DNA of 16,717 nt from Dehalococcoidia bacterium (GCA_022866185.1 JALHUG010000005.1:1-16717), one strand, 5' to 3'. Shown: positions 7,449 to 14,106, numbered from the stretch's first letter. The notes: generated by a model not told the origin, from the sequence alone. Numbers and translations are program-made.

Positions 7449-7931
7449 TCACTCAGCCATTGGTAGCCGGATAACCCATACCTCGCAGGGAGCGTTCTGC
7501 AACACGTACTGGGAGACCTTGCCCAGGTGAAACTCCCCCGGCAGTGGCGCCGGCTTGCCGCCGCGAGGCCAAGCGAAGCCCGTTCCCTCTGCCAGGGGCC
7601 GCTTGTAGCTCACGGCCAGAATGATCCCGTCGACACGCCGCTAGATGGCCTCATCCACGATGGCGTGGCTGACGTCTCGCGCCTGGAGAAGCTCTCCCTC
7701 CACCTGGAAGTCCACTTCGGCGGCGCGCTGCTCAGCACGACTCAATATCTCTTCTCCCTTGGTGGCCTCGGGCCCAAGGTCAGCATCCAGGGGTAAAGAT
7801 CGGGGCACCTCTATGACATACACGACGTAGACCTTCCCCCTGTTGCGCTTAGCCGTCGTGCATGCCAGGGAGACAGCTTCCATGCTGGCATCGGAGCCAT
7901 CGACCGGCACGAGGATGTTGTTGGACGTCAT
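7449..7931 (-). pseudogene. Universal stress protein (UspA family) interrupted by an in-frame amber codon
   Basis: Starting at ATG 7931, 96 codons encode a typical Usp N-terminal half: NNILVPVDGSDASMEAVSLA, then GKVYVVYVIEVPRSL. A TAG at 7643-7641 then stops the frame. Reading past it in the same frame gives 63 more codons, with a clear Usp C-terminal half (RRVDGIILAVSYKR, later HLGKVSQYVLQNAPCEVWVI), ending in TGA at 7451-7449, one base before the trkA-N start. There is no frameshift: one codon separates the two halves, and a C-to-T change from CAG would explain it. The whole frame of 160 codons is a normal Usp length. It could be a recent nonsense mutation, a strain variant, or a sequence error. 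A longer TTG start at 7955 is less likely, since GGAG lies 9 nt before ATG 7931. Confidence 0.78.
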
Positions 7932-7989
7932 GGAAAGCTTCTCCACACCTCCCAACCACAGCCGAATAAGCCTGCCCTAAGGTGCGTCA

Positions 7990-8018
7990 ATTATATAGAC
8001 AGCGAGGGTCAATCGCAA
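7990..8018 (-). promoter_or_regulatory. Sigma70-type promoter for the usp-trkA-trkA-pheA-fpg operon
   Basis: On the minus strand TTGCGA (8018-8013) and a perfect TATAAT (7995-7990) are separated by 17 bp. The transcript would begin near 7983, about 50 nt before the usp ATG. It is the only good promoter I see upstream of the five-gene run. Confidence 0.6.
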
Positions 8019-8039
8019 CAGGGCCGGGGCGTTGGGATC

Positions 8040-8070
8040 AAAAGCAGAGGGCGGCCAAGCCGCCCTCTGC
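8040..8070 (-). terminator. Rho-independent terminator after the beta-helix gene
   Basis: A perfect 12-bp stem, GCAGAGGGCGGC (8044-8055) with GCCGCCCTCTGC (8059-8070) and a 3-nt loop, is followed on the minus strand by TTTT (8043-8040). It lies 27 bp beyond the stop of the beta-helix gene and just upstream of the usp operon promoter, insulating the two units. Confidence 0.85.
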
Positions 8071-8096
8071 TATCCCGAATGATCGTCGTTTGTTGC

Positions 8097-9569
8097 CTAT
8101 GAACCCGAAGCCACGGGCATGTCCTTGCACTGCACGCCGCTGGCAGTGACCAGCACCAGCAGGCTGTCGTACTGATCCACCGTGGTCAACGTGCACAGAC
8201 CCTCCGTGCAACGACCGGGCACGTAGCTCTTCCAGCCGGCCCCATCATACTCATAGGCGATGGCAAACTTGCCGGCGATGCAGGCCAAAGCCGCCTCAGC
8301 AGCCGTCCCGTCGCTGCCTGTCCAGACGAAGTTGTTCCAACCCGTCACCAGGTCGAAGGTGCTGCGCGTAGCGCTGGGGGTGACGGTGGGGCTGGGGGTG
8401 GGGGTGACGGTGGGAGTGGGGCTGGGCGTCGGGGTAGGGGTAGGGCTGGGGCTGGGGGTAGGGGCAGGGGCTGTGGCCCAGGGGTGGAAGACCACCGCGC
8501 TCTTCGGGTGCTCGGCGGCAGGACACTCAGCGTCAGCAACATCGTCCTCGTCGTTGAAGATCCGGTTAGCGACATCTGCGCGTGCCACACCACCTCCCCA
8601 ATAGTTGTAGATGGCATCGACCGTGTTCTGGGCGTCGCAAGCCAGTTGGATCAAGTAGAAACCAGTCGCGGGATTGAAGTTCGAGCCGAAGGTGTTGGCG
8701 TTGTCGGGTGAGCCACCGATCTGGACAAGGGCATCTGCTGGCACCGCTGCTATCACGATACCGTCGGCGCCAGCCGCCGCGGGGGCGATCTCATTGCGCC
8801 AGATGCGAACATTGACATCGCCCGTGATTGCCACCTGAGCGGCGTCGTTGTCTGCGAGCTTGTTGCGGTCCACCAGCGCCTCATCCTCGCCGTCCAGCAC
8901 CAGAGCCCCCGGGCCATTGCCGGTTATTTCGTTGTTTAGCACCTGATTCTTTTCCCCGCCTGTCAGTTTCACTATGTCATCAGCCACACCATGATTACCA
9001 TGGATATAGCTCTCTTCGATGACCATAGCCTTCACGTCAGGGGCGATTATGGCGCTGTCCCAGTCGGTAATCTCCACATCGCTGATTTCGATGCCCTCCG
9101 GTCGCGGCGGGGCCCCCGCTGGCACGTCGATGGCGATGGTCGGCGGCGTGCCGCCTCCCGGTGCACCGGGACCGTCCATCTTCAAGTGGTGGATGGTCAC
9201 GTTGCTATCCTGTATGTTCAAGCCGTCGGTAGCACCCGCCCCAGAGGCAACCTCTATCACTACGTCCGCCCGAGCGGCCCCTTCGCGCCCCTCGATGGTC
9301 ACCTCTTTATTGACGTTCACGTTTCCGCCGTACGTACCCTCGCACAGCCGTACGGTATCGCCGTCCACAGCGGCCGCCAGGGCGCTGGCGATGTCGGGGT
9401 AGGCCGTTCCGCACTCCGTCGGCTCGGTAGTCGGGTTAGGCAGTGCGTTGACCCAGCGCACCGTCTGCGCCTCGGCCAGCCAGCCCTGCCAGGTGCCCAG
9501 GGCAATGGTGAGAACAGTCACCGCCACCACCAGCGCCACCACTGCTGTCCTAGAGTGCAGCCATTTCAT
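8097..9569 (-). CDS. Secreted right-handed beta-helix protein with Pro/Thr linker and C-terminal GWNNFVWTG domain
   Basis: This 490-residue exported protein has an N-terminal signal or anchor: MKWLHSR followed by a hydrophobic run to about residue 28, with a possible AEA cleavage site near 32-34. Residues about 35-360 form an early repeat-rich region (AYPDIASALAAAVDGDTVRLC) that continues as short parallel beta-helix rungs (VTIEGREG, VTIHHLKMDG, ALVDRNKLADN, VRIWRNEI), as in pectate-lyase/NosD-like folds. A Pro/Thr/Ser linker (about 366-399) leads to a C-terminal module starting near 405: LVTGWNNFVWTGSDGTAAEA, IAYEYDGAGWKSYVPGRC, LLVLVTASG. I know this layout from surface proteins of Chloroflexota. 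No catalytic residues are evident, and the ligand is unknown. The ATG at 9569 has AAGGAG 7 nt upstream; a longer GTG start at 9623 falls inside the promoter. Confidence 0.82.
   Translation of the reverse strand: MKWLHSRTAVVALVVAVTVLTIALGTWQGWLAEAQTVRWVNALPNPTTEPTECGTAYPDIASALAAAVDGDTVRLCEGTYGGNVNVNKEVTIEGREGAARADVVIEVASGAGATDGLNIQDSNVTIHHLKMDGPGAPGGGTPPTIAIDVPAGAPPRPEGIEISDVEITDWDSAIIAPDVKAMVIEESYIHGNHGVADDIVKLTGGEKNQVLNNEITGNGPGALVLDGEDEALVDRNKLADNDAAQVAITGDVNVRIWRNEIAPAAAGADGIVIAAVPADALVQIGGSPDNANTFGSNFNPATGFYLIQLACDAQNTVDAIYNYWGGGVARADVANRIFNDEDDVADAECPAAEHPKSAVVFHPWATAPAPTPSPSPTPTPTPSPTPTVTPTPSPTVTPSATRSTFDLVTGWNNFVWTGSDGTAAEAALACIAGKFAIAYEYDGAGWKSYVPGRCTEGLCTLTTVDQYDSLLVLVTASGVQCKDMPVASGS
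8373..8472. repeat. Low-complexity G-rich tract encoding the Pro/Thr linker
   Basis: About 100 bp of near-repeated GGGGTN/GGGCTG units on the plus strand encode alternating Pro-Thr/Pro-Ser on the minus strand. There are more than a dozen runs of three or more G separated by 1-6 bases, so quadruplex formation on the plus (template) strand is plausible and replication slippage is expected. Confidence 0.8.
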
Positions 9570-9576
9570 GGTCAAT

Positions 9577-9582
9577 CTCCTT
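9577..9582 (-). promoter_or_regulatory. Shine-Dalgarno site fixing the beta-helix gene start
   Basis: AAGGAG on the minus strand ends 7 nt before ATG 9569 and precedes a good signal-peptide start (MKWLHSR). This excludes the 18-residue upstream extension to GTG 9623. Confidence 0.8.
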
Positions 9583-9613
9583 CCATTGCTTGCCAAATTA
9601 CTGCGTCGCTCTG

Positions 9614-9642
9614 TTTCTATCACAGGCCTAGAGGGCTGTCAA
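9614..9642 (-). promoter_or_regulatory. Sigma70-type promoter for the beta-helix gene
   Basis: A perfect TTGACA (9642-9637) and TAGAAA (9619-9614) are separated by 17 bp on the minus strand. A TG one base upstream of the -10 gives an extended -10 motif. The predicted start is near 9607, about 38 nt before the ATG. Confidence 0.6.
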
Positions 9643-9686
9643 GGGCTTGTACTACGCCAAGTATCTGAACGGGCCTACCATCCGCC

Positions 9687-11783
9687 TCAGCCGCTGGCCT
9701 GTCCCGCCAGGTAGGCCTCCAGCACACGCCGCACCATCGGCCCTGCCTCCAGCGAGCCCGACTTGCCCTGATCCAGGGCCGCCAGGACGACGATGGCCGG
9801 GTCGTCGCGAGGGGCGTACGCCACGAAGAAGACGTGGTCCTGGAATATGATGTCCTCGGCGGTGCCCGATTTCCCTGCCGCCGCCACGCTGGAGCCAAGG
9901 AAGGTGGTGTAGGCGGTGCCGCCGGGGTCGGCGATGACCAGGGTCAGGCCCGCGCGGATGGCCTCCAGAGTGGCCTGAGAGACCGGCAGAGGGTTGATCT
10001 CGCTGGCGGTGAACTGCTGCGACACCACCCCCTCGGGGGAGGCGATGCGCTGCACCAGAAGGGGTGTGCGCAGGATGCCGCTGCGGGCGATGGCGCTGTA
10101 CATGTTGGCTAGCTGCAAGGGGGTGACCGAGAGATAGCCCTGGCCTATGCCCATGTTCACGCTGTCGCCGCTGTACCAGGGCTCCTCCTTCTCTTCCAGC
10201 TTCCAGGCCGGGCCCGCTGCCACCCCCTCGGCCTCCTTCAGGCCGACCACGCCTGTTGGCTTGCCGAAGCCGAAGGCGGCAGCGAACGAGGGCAGGATCT
10301 CGGCGTCGATGCCGTCCAGGGTGAGGGCCACTTCGTAGAAGACGGTGTTGCAGGAGGCCATCAGCCCCTGGCCCAGGGTCAGGAGGCCGCGGTCCACCGA
10401 CTGCCAGTTGGGCATGGGGTTCTCCGACCCCAAGCCGTACCACACCGGCGGGCAGGGCAGGGTGGAGGTGGCGGTGTAGCCGCCCTTCTCCAGGCCAGCG
10501 GCCATAGTCACCACCTTGAAGGTGGAGCCCGGCGCGGAGGTGCCCAGGACTGCCCGGTGCAAGAACGGCTGGCCCGGATCGGAGGCTAGGGACTGGAAGG
10601 CCTCCGTGCTAAGGCCAGTGATGAAATCGTTAGGGTTGAGGGTCGGGTGGCTGGCGATGGCCAGGATGCTATTGTCGGTGGGGTCCATCACAATGATGCT
10701 TCCGTCCCGATCGCCCAGGGCCGCCTCGGCTTCCCGCTGGACGTCGATGTCGATGGTGAGGTGGATGTCCTTGCCCGGCTTGGCCTCCTTTTTGGCCAGC
10801 ACATGGGCGATGGTGCCCTCGGGGGTGATGATGGCCAGCGTCCCGCCCCGCTGGCCGGCCAGTTCCTCCTGGAAGTGCGCCTCCAGGCCTGCCGCCCCCA
10901 CCATGTCGCCGGCCCGATAGCCCTGGCCGGCCATCTCCTTCAACTGCTCCTGGCTCACCTCCATGAGATAGCCCAGGGTGTGGCCGGCCAGGCTGCCCTG
11001 CGGATACGCCCGCTGGAGCTGCTGCCGCACGACTACCCCCTCTATCTGGTAGAAGGGCTGGATGACCTCGTCGGGCGTGCCGTAGGGCAGGGTCTTGAGG
11101 GGGATGAAGTAGTAGGAGGGGACGTCTGCCGTCACCTCCTCCCGTATCTTCTCCGGTGGCATCTCCAGCCTCTCGGCCAGAGTGGAGATGAACGCCTCCT
11201 TGTCCTTGATCAGCCCTGGCACTGCCCCCACCACGTGCACCTTGCCGTCCAGGGCCAGCGGGGTGCCGTGACGGTCGTAGATGGCGCCTCGCTGGGGCAC
11301 GTCGGTGAAGAAGTGGACGAGCGAGGCGCCGGTCAACTCACTGAAGATGAGGGAGGGGCTCCAGAGTATGCGCCAGCGCTCTTGGCTGCCCTGGCCCTCC
11401 TTCACCAGCTTCATGGTATTCGTCTGGGCGATGTCGCCGAAGAAGGCAGTGGAGATAGTGACCGAGAAGGGCAGCTCGCTGGCACTGGCGTCGAGCGAGG
11501 GCTGGAACTGATAGCTGACGCCGCTGATGGTCGCCTCCTCGGCGATGGCCTGGTAGCGGTCGACGAAGTCCTCGCGGCTTTTCTCGGCCTGGGCAGAGGA
11601 GGCCAGCAGGTCATACATCTGGCTGTAGCTGCCTTCCTGCCAGAGGCGGAGGAATTCCTCCGCCGCGCTGGACGAGGACGGCGGTGGCGTGGGAGATGGC
11701 GGGGCCTCTTCCCCCCGGCCGCAGGCGGTGAACGCCAGCGTCGCCAGCAGGAAAGAGGCGGCCAGAAAGGCACCGACGCGCAC
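9687..11783 (-). CDS. Class B penicillin-binding protein, MecA_N type, probable lipoprotein
   Basis: This peptidoglycan D,D-transpeptidase acts on the outer face of the membrane. Numbered from GTG 11783 it has 698 residues: a lipoprotein-like signal RVGAFLAASFLLATLAFTAC with candidate lipid-bearing Cys21, a Pro/Ser linker, an NTF2-like MecA_N domain (about 40-150), a PBP dimerisation domain (about 155-335) and a transpeptidase domain. The catalytic motifs are complete: S420TFK423, S477CN479 and K638SG640. The order matches PBP2a/PBP3-like enzymes, which often have low beta-lactam affinity; resistance itself cannot be inferred. A longer frame reaches ATG 11828 but overlaps the dehydrogenase by 35 bp. 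The GTG is preferred because AGGGG (11795-11791) lies 7 nt before it. It follows the acyl-CoA dehydrogenase gene by 10 bp, suggesting co-transcription. It implies that the cell has peptidoglycan. Confidence 0.9.
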   Translation of the reverse strand: MRVGAFLAASFLLATLAFTACGRGEEAPPSPTPPPSSSSAAEEFLRLWQEGSYSQMYDLLASSAQAEKSREDFVDRYQAIAEEATISGVSYQFQPSLDASASELPFSVTISTAFFGDIAQTNTMKLVKEGQGSQERWRILWSPSLIFSELTGASLVHFFTDVPQRGAIYDRHGTPLALDGKVHVVGAVPGLIKDKEAFISTLAERLEMPPEKIREEVTADVPSYYFIPLKTLPYGTPDEVIQPFYQIEGVVVRQQLQRAYPQGSLAGHTLGYLMEVSQEQLKEMAGQGYRAGDMVGAAGLEAHFQEELAGQRGGTLAIITPEGTIAHVLAKKEAKPGKDIHLTIDIDVQREAEAALGDRDGSIIVMDPTDNSILAIASHPTLNPNDFITGLSTEAFQSLASDPGQPFLHRAVLGTSAPGSTFKVVTMAAGLEKGGYTATSTLPCPPVWYGLGSENPMPNWQSVDRGLLTLGQGLMASCNTVFYEVALTLDGIDAEILPSFAAAFGFGKPTGVVGLKEAEGVAAGPAWKLEEKEEPWYSGDSVNMGIGQGYLSVTPLQLANMYSAIARSGILRTPLLVQRIASPEGVVSQQFTASEINPLPVSQATLEAIRAGLTLVIADPGGTAYTTFLGSSVAAAGKSGTAEDIIFQDHVFFVAYAPRDDPAIVVLAALDQGKSGSLEAGPMVRRVLEAYLAGQASG

Positions 11784-11790
11784 CCTATCA

Positions 11791-11795
11791 CCCCT
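11791..11795 (-). promoter_or_regulatory. Shine-Dalgarno site fixing the PBP start
   Basis: AGGGG on the minus strand overlaps the TAG stop of the dehydrogenase gene and lies 7 nt before GTG 11783. It favours the short start, which also places a positively charged residue and hydrophobic core at the N-terminus, as expected for a lipoprotein signal. Confidence 0.55.
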
Positions 11796-12957
11796 ACCAG
11801 TAGGCGATATCACCCTCCGCGACGGCATGGGCGATGATCATGCGCTGGATCTCGCTGGTGCCCTCCACGATCATCAGTTGGCGGGCATCGCGATAGTGGC
11901 GCTCCAGGGGGTGGTCCTTCATGTAGCCCTGGCCGCCCAGGATCTGCATGGCGTCGGAGGAGACCTTGACCGCCATCTCGGTCGCGAAGACCTTGGCGAA
12001 GGAGAAGTAGACGGCGTACTGGCGGTCGTACTTCCCCTGGTCGATCAGCCAGGCTGCATGATAGACCAGGTGGCGGGCGGCCTCGATCTGGGTGGCCATG
12101 TCGGCCAGCATGAACCGGATGGCCTGGTGCTCGAGGATGGGGCGGCCGAAGGTACGGCGCTCGCGGGCGAAGTCCAGGGCGTAGGCCAGGGCTCCCTCGG
12201 CCAAGCCCAGGCCGCGCGCCGCCACCACCGGCCGGCAGGTGCCCAGGGTGAGCATGGCAGTGGCGAAGCCTCGTCCCTCCTCGCCGATCAGGTTGGCCGC
12301 AGGCACCCGGCAGCCCTGGAAGGCTAGGCTGGCGGTGGGGACGCCGGTCACCCCCATCTTGTGGTCGAGGCGGGCCACTGAGAAGCCAGGGCTATCGGTG
12401 GGGACGATGAAAGCGGAGACGCCACGAGGACCGGCCGTGGGGTCGGTCTTGGCGAAGACGATGACGAAGTCGGCGACGTTGCCGCCAGAGATGAACATCT
12501 TCTCGCCGTCGATGACGTACTCGTCGCCATCGCGGACGGCGCGGCTCTCCATGGCGGCGGGGTCGGAGCCAGCGTTGGGCTCGGTGAGGCCGAAGGCGCC
12601 CTTGATATCGCCCGCCGCCACGCGGGGGAGCCAAGCCCGCTTCTGCTCCTCGCTCCCGCCGAGAATGATGGGCTGGGTGGAGAGGGTGCCGAGAACGAGG
12701 ACGAGGCCAGAGGAACTGCAGTACTTGCTGATCTCCTCTACTGTCAGGGCCAGGGCCAGGAAACCAGCGCCGCCACCGCCATAGGCGGCTGGGATCGTCA
12801 GGCCCAGAAGCCCGGCCTGGCGATAGATGGCGAAGATGTCGTCGGGGTATCGCCCCTCCTCATCGATCTGAGCGGCGCGCGGCTGCACCTTCTCGCGGGC
12901 GATGCGCCGTGCCGTATCGCGGATCAGCTTGTGGGTTTCTGTCAGTTCATAGGCCAT
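11794..12957 (-). CDS. Acyl-CoA dehydrogenase
   Basis: This FAD-dependent enzyme introduces a 2,3-double bond into an acyl-CoA (fatty acid or branched amino acid catabolism) and passes electrons to ETF. The 387 residues are the standard length. The N-terminal helical domain is followed by the FAD/substrate motif GAFGLTEPNAGSD (120-132), the central beta domain (EYVIDGEKMFISGG), and the C-terminal helical domain with RRTFGRPILEHQAI and ILGGQGYMKDHPLERHYRDA. E365 in MIVEGTSEIQR is at the catalytic-base position of short- and medium-chain enzymes. The chain-length preference cannot be told. A GGGGAG site about 6 nt before the ATG supports the start. It heads a two-gene unit with the PBP, although the two have no obvious functional link. 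Confidence 0.93.
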   Translation of the reverse strand: MAYELTETHKLIRDTARRIAREKVQPRAAQIDEEGRYPDDIFAIYRQAGLLGLTIPAAYGGGGAGFLALALTVEEISKYCSSSGLVLVLGTLSTQPIILGGSEEQKRAWLPRVAAGDIKGAFGLTEPNAGSDPAAMESRAVRDGDEYVIDGEKMFISGGNVADFVIVFAKTDPTAGPRGVSAFIVPTDSPGFSVARLDHKMGVTGVPTASLAFQGCRVPAANLIGEEGRGFATAMLTLGTCRPVVAARGLGLAEGALAYALDFARERRTFGRPILEHQAIRFMLADMATQIEAARHLVYHAAWLIDQGKYDRQYAVYFSFAKVFATEMAVKVSSDAMQILGGQGYMKDHPLERHYRDARQLMIVEGTSEIQRMIIAHAVAEGDIAYW

Positions 12958-13041
12958 CTCTCACTCCCCCTCCGTAGTAGACTGTCCTCGCTTGCTTGAG
13001 GATTGCTATCTCTTCTTGGCTGCAATTGCCGCGCAACCACC

Positions 13042-13069
13042 AGTATAGCCCCATCGCCAGGATGGGCAA
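13042..13069 (-). promoter_or_regulatory. Candidate promoter for the acyl-CoA dehydrogenase-PBP unit
   Basis: On the minus strand TTGCCC (13069-13064) and TATACT (13047-13042) are separated by 16 bp, with a predicted start near 13035 and a leader of about 78 nt. The -10 is good (5 of 6) and the -35 moderate (4 of 6). Confidence 0.35.
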
Positions 13070-13213
13070 ACCCGTGTGGTGTTTCAAGAGATGTGAGAGA
13101 TCATGGTGGGCAATCTTCCAGATGTTCACACACAACCCCCGCCTGAAGGCTGGGGCATGGGGAGGCCAATCGGATGCCCCCGCCTTATGGCGTTCAACTA
13201 TTTAAATTCACCT

Positions 13214-13264
13214 CTGCGGGATAAATCCCGCAGCTTCCCCAAAGCTGAGGGTTTCAACCCTCAG
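13214..13264. repeat. Paired hairpins, copy 1 (REP/PATE-like)
   Basis: Two perfect stems lie in tandem: CTGCGGGAT/ATCCCGCAG (13214-13222 with 13225-13233), then after 11 nt CTGAGGGTT/AACCCTCAG (13245-13253 with 13256-13264). A TTAT follows 8 nt later. The same order of a CTGCGGG stem followed by a GGTTTCAACC stem, then TTAT, recurs at 15883-15950 in the same orientation. Such paired hairpins resemble REP elements or ends of IS200/IS605-type elements, but no transposase is present. Confidence 0.6.
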
Positions 13265-13387
13265 GGGTATTCTTATTTTCTTGATCGCCTCCAGGCGGGG
13301 GTCGAGAATCAAGCCACCAACGGCGAACCGGCCCCAACCGCAGCCCCCCTTCTGGGGCTGTCTGTCCCTCCACCTCTCACCCAGACC

Positions 13388-13431
13388 AAAACACGAGGGC
13401 CAGGCGCCTATTGCTCACGCCTGGCCCTCGT
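13388..13431 (-). terminator. Rho-independent terminator after hsp20
   Basis: A perfect 14-bp stem, ACGAGGGCCAGGCG (13393-13406) with CGCCTGGCCCTCGT (13418-13431) and an 11-nt loop, is followed on the minus strand by a short T-run (GTTTTGG, to about 13386). It begins 38 bp past the hsp20 stop. Confidence 0.8.
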
Positions 13432-13469
13432 CGTTCGAGGCGATGAATAGGGGCGGACGCCCCCGGCGA

Positions 13470-13937
13470 TCAGGGCTGACCCTCGATGACCGGGCGGGCC
13501 TTGACCTTGATGGTCTTGGGCTTGGCCTCCTCGGCCTTGGGCAGGGTGACGGTCAGGACGCCCTGCTCGAAGACAGCCTCCGCCTTGTCGTGGTTCACCC
13601 CCGTGGGCAGAGGCACGGAGCGGCAGAACGAGCCGTAGCGCAGCTCCCGCCGGTGGTAGTTCTCCCGCTTGACCTCCTCCTCCGTCTTGGTCTCCCCCTT
13701 GATGGTGAGGATGTCGCCGGTGACGGAGATGTCGACCTCCTCCGGCTTCACACCGGGAAGGGCAGCCTTCACCACCAGACTGTCCTCGGTCTCATAGACG
13801 TCCAGAGGGAAGCCAAGCTCGGCGCCCTCCCAGGGCAGAAGGTGAGGGCTGCGGAAGAAGTCGTCGAAGGCCCGGTCCATGCGCTCGCGGAGGCCTCTCA
13901 TGTCCCCAAAGGGATCCCACCGTATCAAGTTTGCCAT
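13470..13937 (-). CDS. Small heat-shock protein Hsp20 (alpha-crystallin family)
   Basis: This ATP-independent holdase binds unfolding clients as large oligomers and hands them to the Hsp70/ClpB systems. Of 155 residues, about 41-147 form the alpha-crystallin domain (PLDVYETEDSLVVKAALPGV, DILTIKGE, and the hallmark GVLTVTLPK at 126-134). The N-terminal arm MANLIRWDPFGDMRGLRERM is typical of bacterial class members. The IKV at 143-145 is the IxI/V anchor motif that mediates oligomer assembly. AGGAGG (13950-13945) lies 7 nt before the ATG, a near-ideal ribosome site. It is divergent from dnaJ-hspR-gerW-clpB, and HspR is the likely regulator of both sides. Confidence 0.95.
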   Translation of the reverse strand: MANLIRWDPFGDMRGLRERMDRAFDDFFRSPHLLPWEGAELGFPLDVYETEDSLVVKAALPGVKPEEVDISVTGDILTIKGETKTEEEVKRENYHRRELRYGSFCRSVPLPTGVNHDKAEAVFEQGVLTVTLPKAEEAKPKTIKVKARPVIEGQP

Positions 13938-13988
13938 CGGTATACCTCCTTTCCCTAGGCTTGGGATCTTTCTTTCCCTTCCGCCCCG

Positions 13989-14017
13989 ATCATAGCAAGC
14001 CGAAGATGGGTTGTCAA
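13989..14017 (-). promoter_or_regulatory. Sigma70-type promoter for hsp20
   Basis: On the minus strand TTGACA (14017-14012) and TATGAT (13994-13989) are separated by exactly 17 bp; the start is predicted near 13982 and the leader is about 45 nt. A near-consensus housekeeping promoter on a heat-shock gene implies control by a repressor. Confidence 0.7.
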
Positions 14018-14042
14018 GAGCCTTTACAATGGCCTTATCAAG
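14014..14042. promoter_or_regulatory. Tandem TCAAG half-sites between the divergent heat-shock promoters
   Basis: TCAAG occurs at 14014-14018, overlapping the hsp20 -35, and again at 14038-14042, 24 bp apart and in the same orientation. CTTGA/TCAAG is the outer half of the HspR operator HAIR (CTTGAGT-N7-ACTCAAG). The full inverted arrangement is absent, so this is only a candidate HspR-binding region. Confidence 0.3.
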
Positions 14043-14057
14043 CTTTCTTATGCCAAT

Positions 14058-14086
14058 TTGACATTATCCCCGTCCTCATATACAAT
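14058..14086 (+). promoter_or_regulatory. Sigma70-type promoter for the dnaJ-hspR-gerW(-clpB) unit
   Basis: A perfect TTGACA (14058-14063) and TACAAT (14081-14086) are separated by exactly 17 bp. The start is predicted near 14093, about 14 nt before the dnaJ ATG, so the leader is very short. Confidence 0.7.
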
Positions 14087-14106
14087 GAGGGCAGAGGGAA
14101 ACCCCT

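Larger units (their letters stand above)
12958..13469. other. 512-bp region without a convincing gene, dense in hairpins
   Basis: I see no gene with recognisable similarity here. The region contains a candidate acyl-CoA dehydrogenase promoter (13042-13069), a 7-bp stem GGGGCAT/ATGCCCC (13152-13158 with 13174-13180), the paired hairpins at 13214-13264, an inverted CTTGAT/ATCAAG pair (13280-13285 with 13308-13313) enclosing CGCCT/AGGCG, a CAGCCCC/GGGGCTG stem (13341-13360), and the hsp20 terminator (13393-13431). Several reading frames cross it, but they cut through these structures. Confidence 0.6.

Noticed and set aside
8373..8472. The regular G-rich units considered as a CRISPR-like or tandem regulatory repeat.
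   Set aside because: The units are codon-level Pro-Thr/Pro-Ser repeats within a continuous protein frame, with no unique spacers.
9570..9623. An 18-residue N-terminal extension of the beta-helix protein from GTG 9623.
   Set aside because: It starts within the predicted promoter and bypasses a perfect AAGGAG site placed before ATG 9569, which begins a good signal peptide.
11784..11828. A longer PBP start at ATG 11828.
   Set aside because: It overlaps the dehydrogenase coding region by 35 bp and adds a charged 15-residue stretch before the lipoprotein signal. GTG 11783 has a properly spaced AGGGG.
12947..13135. A 62-codon minus-strand frame with a plausible residue mix (rich in His, Trp, Leu) that overlaps the acyl-CoA dehydrogenase start.
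   Set aside because: It would begin with TTG without a well-spaced ribosome site, the best promoter for the dehydrogenase lies inside it, and I recognise no family. It is more likely leader DNA.
13103..13450. A 115-codon plus-strand frame across the hairpin-rich intergenic region.
   Set aside because: It runs through at least four perfect hairpins and the hsp20 terminator and shows no domain. The frame is probably open by chance or because of repeat structure.
13938..14106. A CIRCE element (TTAGCACTC-N9-GAGTGCTAA) for HrcA control.
   Set aside because: No such inverted repeat is present between hsp20 and dnaJ. HspR encoded nearby is the better candidate regulator.
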